Of a stretch of DNA of 64,000 nucleotides, positions 55,641 to 64,000 are shown in pieces. The stretch is taken from NCBI RefSeq assembly GCF_027943255.1, contig NC_072896.1:8246001-8310000 (forward strand), written 5' to 3'. The notes beneath the pieces are model-generated. The model did no database searches and was not told where the DNA came from. It saw only the letters and a program-made list of their open reading frames with translations. The number at the start of each line of letters is the position of its first letter. The stretch's first letter is position 1. The DNA is from Anastrepha obliqua. Its lineage: Eukaryota; Arthropoda; Insecta; Diptera; Tephritidae. Both the position numbers and the translations under genes were made by a program.

Positions 55641-57659
55641 AAGAAAAAAAGTATTAAAATCGGTCAATAATTGCATTCTCTACAAATTGATTGTATAAAC
55701 AAAATGTGTATGCGGCGGCCGCCAATAAGTCAATATACTTAGATGGATTACTATGGAAAGGCTCATCGGCAGCACTCAAAGACACATAAGAATGCAAATT
55801 TGCCACTATTTATCGCCAAATCATTAATATCTTTGTGACGAATCTAAACCTTCTAAAGGAATGATACCAACTAGACCTGCCTGGTTCTCGAAGAAGCGAC
55901 CACCAGAAATCTGATTCGCATTCTTCAAAGTCCTAGATAATCCATACCTTTATAAGCTTTAAAATTGGAGCCCACATTACGATGAGCAGGAAGCTTTTTT
56001 TCACAAATCGGACGACTTAGCAAAATGGTTTTGTGCGTAACGATCATTCAATTTACTCCAGGTTCACTGCTCAGTCTGGACAGAAAACGTAAAGATAGAT
56101 AAAGTTTTTGTAATATCGATTTCCCTTTGGCAATCAATGGCCAATCGCAGAACCTGCTGAGGTACTGGGGCCCTCCTTTTACAGGAAAATATAAAAAACT
56201 GAGACCAAAAGTTGGGAGAATAAGCCTAGCCAAACACATAGTGAAACGTGTATGTAAATTTATTCCTCATGAAAAATGCAACCTTGATTTGAATTTCGAA
56301 ATAATTCTCACAGATGTCAGTAAGAAGTTTCCGCATTGGCATCAACTGTTGGAAAGAACTTGACTATACTATACACTTGATTACTTCTGTAACTATTTCA
56401 AAAATCCTCTGATTTTGTTTGATATAATTGGAACAAACCTGCTTGGATATTTTTTGAATCATCTGGTTTGCGTCATTTACTAAAAACACAGTCGTATGTC
56501 TCTCTTAAGTCCTGTGCGAAGAAGACAGTGATTTTTTTCTGCTTCAGACACTTCAAGAGATGCTCTTGAGTCTCCTACAACCTCTCTGTTACAGTTGCTT
56601 CGTATTTAATCTGGGTGGTATATTAAATACGAAGTAACGCCATAATTATGCCATCAATAACCAAACCACTCACAGCAAAGTTGGAATTGGTGAGTCGGCA
56701 GAGAACAAAAAAGTCATTATCATTATGAAATCATCAGCACAAAATTTCAAAAGTCTACCTAGAAAATATGGTAGATGTAAGCCTGAGTGTATGCAGACGT
56801 TTAAAGAGGCGGAAATGTAACGCCGCTATTTTGTCATGGCATGCAAATACTGCAATCCAACGACAATATCAAAAATATGAAAAAAAAGTTAACTGAATTA
56901 CATTTATGCTTATGAAAAAAAAGCGGACAATGAGGCGCTTGATGAGCGATGACCAAGTACTTTCTGTGAAAAATGATATTTAAATAAGGGCAAATAAGGG
57001 CAGCAAATGGTGCGCTCTGAAGGGTTGGTAATTGTCTGCCCATTTATTGAGTGCGTAAATGGTGGTGATGTTCAAATGCAACAGCAGCAGCGGCAGCAGC
57101 AGCAACAACATTGGCAATGGCTGTTGAGCAGTTGACGTTTAAATAGCAGCAAAGTGTGTGGCTACTGATTTATCGAATGACGGAGATACATGTATGAGTA
57201 TATATATATATATATGTATATACATACATATATGCATAGTACAGTTATTGCTTGCAGCGTCATATGTGTGAATGCAAGGACGACAAGTGTTGCATGTGAC
57301 AATTAGCATTTTTGCGCTAACGGAAGGGTTGAAGTCAGTGTAGAGACTTGTTTTTTAATAATTCTACTACAGATTTATTAAGAGAATGGGTGAAGACAAT
57401 TACTTTGCCTTCAGCCTTAGAAGTTAGAGCGGTCACGTTGATGTTCATGACAGCTGTCAAATGGAAGTAGATGCCGATTGCTTTATCTATGTATGAATGA
57501 AGTTGAAAACTGTTAAAAAGTTGTGTGACTAAATTGCCATCAATTTGCAACGCTTTATTACGGCTTTCCTAAAAGTGCGCCTTATTTCGTCTTACATCAG
57601 AAAGTGTTCAACGAAGGAGTTATTTGTTGAAAGTTAATAGTTAAAAATTGGAATATTTG
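55641..57659. other. non-coding stretch, no gene recognised
   Basis: Includes CAGCAGCAGCGGCAGCAGC near 57081, a (TA)n run near 57197-57215 and a TGACAGCTGTCA palindrome at 57448-57459. The frame 56127-56363 has no recognisable domain. Confidence 0.45.
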
Positions 57660-58578
57660 TAACGGGTGATTTTTTAGCTATTATCTTTTAAAACAGTTGG
57701 TTTAAACAGCTGACGCACGTTTCGTGTTTTGTTTCACTGTCAAACATCTTCAGTTTGGTCTATAATTTAACCACGAATCGTCATACAAACGAACAACACC
57801 TGCAAATCATTAAATTTTATTATAAAAATTGTGTTCTGTTAAGAAAGTTTATCGCGCGCTTCTCCCATTTTATGGTCAGTTTAATCGACCCACTGAAGCG
57901 GCTATTCGAGCTATTGTGACTAAATTTAGAACCAAATCTACATTATTGAACATCAAACCACCAACACGCTTACGTAGAGTGCGAACTGAAGACAATATAG
58001 CAGCTGTATCGGCCAGTGTTAATGATGACCATCAATTATCGATTCAATGATGACCATCAATTATCGATTCGTTGCCGTTCGCAGCAATTGGGCCTCTGTT
58101 ACTCAACAACGTGCAATATGTTTTTACCCAAAATGCAAGAGCCTGACTTGCATGACATGTGGTTTGAGCAAGACGGTGCCACATGCCACACAGCACGCGT
58201 AACAATGGACTTGTTGAGAGGCGAGTTCGGTGAACATTTTATTTCACGTTCGGGACCTGTCAATTGGCCACTCAGATCGTGCGATATAACGCCTTTAGAT
58301 TATTTTTTGTGGGGCTATGTTAAAGCTCATGTCTATTCAGACAAGCCAGCTTCAATTAACGCATTGGAAGACAACATTAAAACATTTATATGTGAGATAT
58401 GACTAAGCGGATGGACCATTTGAAAGGCAGTCGCGGTCAATATTTGCATGAAATAATCTTCAAACATTAAATTATATGGACTGTACTATCGATTTAAATA
58501 AAAATTTGATGCATTTATCTGAATTTTACATGTGTTTTTTGAAAAACTTTCCTATAGTTGTTAAAAAATCACCCAATA
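57660..58578 (+). mobile_element. DD41D element, internally deleted copy of the 35-kb transposon
   Basis: TA at 57660-57661 and 58577-58578. Ends read ACGGGTGATTTTTTAGC and, in reverse complement, TTGGGTGATTTTTTAAC. It aligns to 35057-36352 over both halves. A deletion of nearly 390 bp removes the linker and the first catalytic residue (join near 58111), a smaller one near 58399 removes about 40 bp, and one base is missing near 57827. A 25-bp segment is duplicated in tandem at 58021-58070. D2 (Q-D-G-A-T-C-H-T-A) and D3 (T-P-L-D-Y-F-L-W) remain with 41 residues between. It keeps CAA where the 35-kb copy has TAA. It cannot encode an active transposase. Confidence 0.9.
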
Positions 58579-58724
58579 TATTTATTATTTTGAAAAAGTT
58601 ATAACAATGTTACAAAGACCGAATATATTTCACTTTAAAAACTCTGTACCAAATTTGACAACATTGAATAAATTTCAAAATTATTAAATGTTTTTCCAAA
58701 TTGTTTCAGTTTACTTGCTATTAT

Positions 58725-59830
58725 ACCCAAGCCTTCAAATAAACAAATTTCGGTTCGATAAACAGAACCAAAATTTATAGTTTGAAATACACTTTATTAT
58801 TCAGTATAGTCTCCCTGAACATCAATACACTTGTTCCAAAGCGATTCCAATTTACTAAATCCATCCCTGAAGTCAGAATGCCGGCAAAATTCGCTTTCAC
58901 AGCTGTCTGACCTCATCGTTTGATGAAAAACACTTTCCACGCATGCATTTGTTTAGGTCTGGAAGCAGATGAAAGTTGTTAGGGGAAAAAATCTGGTGTA
59001 TGCTGCAACAATTCGAATTTTAATTCATGGACTTCAGCCATTGTCAAAGTGCTCTTCTGACACAGTGCATTGGCCTGATAGAAAAGAATTTTTTCTTTTG
59101 CTAACTGGGTGCTTTTTTCACGAATTTTTTCCTTCAGCTGGTCTAAGAGGTTACAATAATATTCAGAAATTATTGTTTCACCAGTTTGCAAGTAATCCAC
59201 AAACAAAATTCCTTTCAGATCCCAAAACGCTGATGCTAACACCTTCTTGACCGATTTTTGGAAACGAACTCGTTTCGGAGCCGAAGAAGCTGACTTCATA
59301 ATACTCCTTAACCACTTATTTTGAACTAGAATTATGGTGATAGTACCAAGTCCCATGTGTAGTGATGAATCGATTCTTTGATTGATTCTTTCGAAAACGC
59401 TCTAAATGTTGCTGAGAAAGTCGGATTCAAATCTGATTTTGTTCCATTGTTAGCGAATGCGGCACTCATTGTGCACACAGCTGAAACCCAATACTTCAGT
59501 CAAAATATTGCTTAAACTGCCCAATGCGATGCTTAGAGCTTCTACTAAATCTCGTTCAGTCACTTGGCGATTTTCCAATACGATATCCTGTATTTTTCTA
59601 CGATTTTTGGTTTTGTTGCTGGACGTTGGTTTTGCACGTCCTTGACGTGGATTGCCTTCAAGACTTGTACAACCAGGCTTAAATTCAGCAGCCCATGTTT
59701 CTACTGTACTATTTGATGGTGAAAAGTTCTTATGCACTTTGAATATTCGTTCATAAATTTGCTTTCCTTTTGAACCCTCCAAAAATAAAAATTCAATCAT
59801 TACACGATACTTGATTTTCTTTCTTTCTTT
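58725..59830 (-). pseudogene. mariner transposase (family of the 21/24-kb copies), all three catalytic positions lost
   Basis: Minus-strand frames 59866-59450 and 59356-58979. N-terminus R-V-M-I-E-F-L-F-L-E-G, E-F-K-P-G-C-T-S-L-E-G, I-Q-D-I-V-L-E-N-R and T-E-R-D-L-V-E-A-L give the helix-turn-helix modules. Catalytic half: L-A-S-A-F-W-D-L-K-G-I-L-F-V-D-Y-L, E-Y-Y-C-N-L-L-D and L-F-Y-Q-A-N-A-L. D1 lies in a frameshifted segment and is not preserved, D2 is A (QDNA changed to QANA) and D3 is N after another shift. The right end near 58725 is a decayed inverted repeat. The left end is cut off just upstream of the start, where the LINE tail begins. Confidence 0.85.
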
Positions 59831-59832
59831 AG

Positions 59833-60405
59833 AGAACGAGCGCTGGGCTAGTGCGCAAACGTGCATGGTCGCGAGATCCTTTTGGCCAAGGGTAGATCGG
59901 CGACGTTCGAGGGAACTCCTAAGGCGAACCTTTGTTCAGCTCTCGAATTTGGTGGGTATCCTTACCGGACATTGTCCGTTAGGTGTTCATGCCGTCAGAC
60001 TTGGGATTGCCTCAAGTTCGTTCTGCAGAAGCTATCTGGAGGAGGAGGTAGAATCATCTCAACACCTTTTTCTCAACTGCCCTACTCTCGTCTGGCAAAG
60101 ATTTAGACATCCGGGCTCGCATTTCTTCGCTACGCCTGCGGATATAGCGGGTCTAAATATCATAAATTTGGTGAAGTTCATCAGTAGCTTGTTACGGCTA
60201 ACTACGAACGCAAATCAGCCACCGTCGGCATCGTCGTAAAATGCATGGCCATCATCGCCTCTAATTCCAAGGCTCCTTCGTCCTTCGTCCTTCCCTTCTC
60301 CTTTCTCCTCTCCCATGTATGGAATCACAACGGACGAATTTTCAATATTTGTCCAAGTGTGCTCTAAGCTACGGCAGCTATTTAACATAACCTAACCTAG
60401 AGAGC
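59833..60405 (+). pseudogene. I-like LINE C-terminal region and 3' UTR
   Basis: The frame to TAA 60237-60239 reads W-A-S-A-Q-T-C, F-W-P-R-V-D-R-R-R-S-R-E-L-L-R-R, then I-L-T-G-H-C-P-L-G-V-H-A-V-R-L-G and C-R-S-Y...E-S-S-Q-H-L-F-L-N-C-P, the post-RNase H domain of I-like elements. The second cysteine of the knuckle is changed to Y. The UTR contains GGAATCACAACGGACG and GTCCAAGTGTG and ends ATAACCTAACCTAG at about 60405. RNase H and RT are missing: the fragment begins abruptly at the mariner junction. Confidence 0.85.
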
Positions 60406-60800
60406 TTGACTGTATTGCTACTAGGATCGCCGATTCCGATACCTTTGTGTTTTTTTTGGATAGAGAATTCCTGGATTAGTTGGTATGAATGCATAAATAA
60501 TTTATAACTCTTTTTTATGTAAAAGTGAAAGAAAGATTTGGAGTACATTATTGCTTAAAATAAATTGGCTCTGAATAAAGTTTCAAAACTTTACAATTTG
60601 AAGTAAAAAAAAATAGTTTAAGTGTTCGGAAGAAGTTGGGGCTATTACTTGCAAAGTGACTGCACTTTCCTGGACGTGCAATACTTTAGATCACGGTCTG
60701 AAGATTCAAATTTTAATTTTTTGCAGTTCCTGCAAACTCTTTTGAAATGTAGCAAAATATCCGCCGGATTTTTGGGGCGCGTATTAAACCGAAGTGAAAT
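60406..60800. other. non-coding stretch between a LINE tail and a MITE
   Basis: No recognisable motif. Short open frames only. Confidence 0.5.
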
Positions 60801-61484
60801 TTAAGCGGACCAGTTCCTCCGGGCAACAAGTTTTTCAATCATTTTTTGCAAAAAACTGAGAGTATTTATTATCTTAAAATAAATTACATATTAATATTAA
60901 TGCTTCAATAAATATACAACAATTTTTTTTTTAATAAAAAAAAAAAATGGCGGCGCTACTGCTGCTCAAACGTGGGTCATTTAATTTGCGCAGTGGAATG
61001 TACAGCCAACTGAATTCAATCAAACAAAAATTTTTCATTAAACAAGTTATTCCGCTTTGCACTTTAAACGAAAGAACAAAATTAAAATTTGAAATGAAAA
61101 AAAAAAAAATATTACACTGTTTTTTATAAACAAATTGATCAAAACAATATACTTAGTGATAATTAATTTAAAATTTGAGGTACACGCAAGTATGTTAAGG
61201 AATATCCCTGTAAAATTTTAAGTTGATATCTTGATTACTTTTTGAGTTATATACGACAGCGCGGAAAAAATTGTATTTCGAAAAAAACGCCATTAAAGTT
61301 TTCGTCGTAAGATACTCATCTTTCGTTCGACGCTCATCACTTCACTGACTTTATAGGGACTTTCTAGACTTACTAGTAAGCTTAAAATATGAAAAAGATA
61401 TGCTTTAGATTGTAAATGAATTTTTAAAGCAAAAAAAAATCAAAAATGAAAATTTGAAAAAGCTGGAGGAGCTTCCCCCCTTAA
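60801..61484. mobile_element. second TTAA-flanked MITE, diverged relative of the 1.9-2.7 kb element
   Basis: TTAA at 60801-60804 and 61481-61484. The right end (reverse complement) begins GGGGGGAAGCTCCTCCAGC, almost the start of the first MITE. The left end GCGGACCAGTTCCTCCGGGC is a diverged partner, agreeing at about 13 of 20 positions. Internally, AATGCTTCAATAAATATAC, then AATTTTT and ATGGCGGC, and further on TTTCGAAAAAAACGCCATTAAAG, follow the same order as AGCTTTCATGG, ATGGCCGC and TTTCGAGAAAAACGCGTTTAAAG in the first copy. It is 676 bp between the TTAA sites, non-coding and older than the first copy. Confidence 0.72.
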
Positions 61485-64000
61485 TGAAATAAGAGAAAAC
61501 TTTTCTATTTCACCGATGTTCCCCAATCTACTTAGGATGTCCAATCCTTATTTATTCTCAATTTTCAGGACAATTTTTTTTTTATATCGAAACATAGTAT
61601 TCTAAACGGCAGCCGTAGTTACTCTCACAATTTTGCTCTGGATGGCCAATCTTTGTAATCTATTACCTTTGCTTAACCGCTACTTTTCAGGTAGATGAGC
61701 GTGTCTATAATTTGCAAGCGCGCACAAGCATGTTGAAAATTGATGACAATCGACCTGTGCGAATCAAATAATTGTATCATACCGCAGCTCGCTTACACGG
61801 ACTGAGATATTAGGCTTTTCTATACGCCACTTCTGCTCGCTATCTCTCTGCTCGGCCCACTTGACAAAAACTTTGCATGTGAAAGCAACAACAAAGTTAA
61901 CGTCCAAGATTTACCATTAGCGAGTATGGCTATACCTCATAAAACTGATATAAATCAGTAGCGCTACCAGTACTGCCAAGACACATTTATTTATACCAGT
62001 TGCATCATCTATTTCCCACCTGTTAACGCTTGGCGAAATGAAGAGGCCTAGTAAAACTATAGAAACGTGGTTACAAACGCAGTCGACCAAGGTCGCACAG
62101 GTGCTTATTATATCATATAAAACAATTCGTGAAGATCTGCTTTGGGTAGCGTGTTTGGTCATTTTGAAAGATCCTCAACGACAGAGAATTAAAAGCAATT
62201 TGAAGACTAAGGCGTTAATAAAGCCAATATTGGCATTATATTGAAACACATTTTTTGTGCATTGAAACGACCAACATTTAATCGATCGCTCACAAAAACT
62301 AATTTGTTTAATCCACATACGTAAGGGAGGTCACAATATGCTCCCCAAAGTTCTACCAGCTGAAATCATAAACCACACGACGGCATGTGACCACTCACCA
62401 GACGTAGGAAGACAAACAATAGAATGAAATTAATTCGACATTTACGAAATTAAAGCAAATGAAATTACGAAAATTTCAAACGCCTCAGGTAAAGCAAACA
62501 ATGCTGTTGCATGAGAAACGCGCCAGCAAAGCAACAGCAGACAAGAAAAGTGTGGCCAGCACTTTTTGTTTGATGAACCGACTCAAAGGTAAGGTGGTAA
62601 AGTAAAGGACGTTCATACGCCGCAGGATGCAAAAGTTAAGCCACAAAGGACATCGATGATAACACTACAGTAGGAAGTGCAGAGAAAGAGAGTGAGAGAG
62701 GTAGAGGTGGGGCTAGAGAAGCAAACGCACCAAACCCATTAGCATTTGCAATTTTGTCATGCAGTCAGTTAAATAATTCGTCAATATGTGGTTTGCATGA
62801 ATGAAAGTGGCTACATTTACGCTTCGACAGGCAATTTCTTTTTTGCACTCCACAAATAGCAAATTTGGAGCAAGCAGGGCTATGAGCATTTGGCAGATTT
62901 GTGTAAATATTGCACCATTCCTCCCAGCTGCGGGCTGGGTTAGTTCGCTGCTGTGATGTCCTTAGAGGGTGTTTTTGCACGCCTAAATGCATTTAAATTA
63001 AAGGCACGTACAGGATGACTCCAACCACGTGCAGTTTTCTGCTCTATGCGTGTATATGTATGTACCTGTATGCGTGCTCGTCCTATTGGGTCCATGTCAT
63101 GCAGTAAGCTTTAAGTATGCTTTGAGTCTGTGGCAAGTGGGTGGAGTAAACAGCAGGGAGCCGGCTATAATGCCAGCTTAAAATTATAATGCGTATGCAA
63201 TGGAATTTCACAGCGCTCGCAGGCAGAAGGGTGCCACTAACTTGCCACTGAAATGCCAACACTCTGTTGCAAGTTCATGGTTAATGCCACAGACGGCACA
63301 GATAGCAACAATATTGGGGTTGTTTGCGGGTTAAAAGCTCACGTGTACGTGTGCGTTGGCAGTGAAAAATCAGCCAAAGGACAGACGACAGCAGCAACTA
63401 TGTGGCTCGACAGTCGGGCGAGTGACACGAAAGTGTCTAGGCAAGGAAGTGTGGGTTTAAATGCGGTTGTCTGCGTGCTTTCGCTTGCAATTTTATTGCC
63501 ACCCAACTGTATATGATAACAAATTGTATAATTGTTGTTGTCTTCTTTTTTGTTTTTGCTTTTATTTGTTTGTGTGCGCAAAAAAACACAAATACATTTG
63601 GGAACATATTGCTGTGTCTGGGGATATTACAAAAACACGAATGCACGAATGAATGAACACGCACACTTATGCATGCATACGTTTGTTCGTTGGCGCTTGC
63701 TTTTCCCCTCTACTTTCGCTGCCCCCAAATGAGAGAGTTGAGGGGGAATTGGGGTTGAAATTGGCGCATTCGCCGGCGCTCCATATTCACTCGCACATCG
63801 CAGCGCATCGATTGTTGTCATCAGCTGCATTTTATGTGCGTAATTTTCGAAATAAACTTTTAATTCAACAACAATAAATCTGCGAATCAGTCGTGTGTGC
63901 ACTTCGGTTGAGTGAGTTCTCGATCGTCTTTTTGCTTTGGCGCTTGCAAATTGTTATTAGCACAGGGTGCCTAGCTAACATTTGGAGTAAAAACAAAAAG
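61485..64000. other. non-coding stretch, no gene recognised
   Basis: Unique sequence of higher complexity than the preceding kilobases, with short GAGAGAGAG (near 62685) and TGTATGTA words. Overlapping open frames near 63250-63900 lie on both strands without any domain. Confidence 0.45.

Noticed and set aside
56127..56363. 78-codon plus-strand frame with mixed composition
   Set aside because: No transposase, RT or host domain recognised; could be part of an old repeat but nothing supports a call.
63253..63902. Overlapping 60-90 codon frames on both strands at the window end
   Set aside because: Multiple overlapping frames in a GC-richer patch, as expected by chance; no domain or splice support.

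Overview
The window looks like about 64 kb of intergenic or intronic DNA from a higher dipteran, most likely a tephritid fruit fly. This rests on four things: AT-rich sequence full of CA/TG microsatellites; a tRNA-headed SINE of a type I associate with tephritids; several mariner-superfamily transposases with DD41D spacing, the signature of the rosa group first described from Ceratitis rosa; and mixed Jockey, I-like and RLE non-LTR remnants. I see no convincing exon of a host protein gene and no host tRNA or rRNA. Almost every long open frame with recognisable motifs belongs to a transposable element, and nearly all are broken.

0-5 kb is a retroelement graveyard. It holds a LINE tail split by a TTAA-flanked MITE, an I-like 3' end, and RNase H and Jockey fragments on the minus strand. 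6-13.4 kb is a strongly A-biased region containing an (AAAAT)n tract. Embedded in it are an R2/R4-type LINE with one nonsense codon, a Mos1-like mariner with two frameshifts, an I-like tail, and a 5'-truncated Jockey element with an open 635-codon reverse transcriptase and a perfect 13-bp target duplication. 14-19 kb holds three decayed LINE fragments. 20.6-22.7 kb is a dispersed repeat carrying two nested DNA transposons. 24-29 kb has two mariners, an I-like RNase H tail and the SINE.

33-36.4 kb has a 104-bp tandem duplication, a mariner scrap and an almost complete DD41D element. 38.6-45 kb has a pogo-like element with TA/CAGTGT ends and an inverted copy of its core 4.7 kb away. 46-50.6 kb holds a DD41D remnant, a full-length DD37E element with intact ends, and a composite element. 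54.2-55.6 kb is a minisatellite of about 122-bp units with a LINE fragment inserted. 57.7-61.5 kb has a second DD41D copy with internal deletions, a dead mariner, an I-like tail and a second TTAA MITE.

There is no pathway linking these elements. What connects them is nesting order, which gives a relative insertion history, and repeated use of a few families: at least five DD41D-type loci, three of one DD34D mariner, four LINE tails of one RTE-like type and five I-like tails. The stretches between them have no support as genes. The best candidate for a host regulatory region is the repeat-poor, CpG-richer stretch at 37.15-37.95 kb, and that is a weak call.
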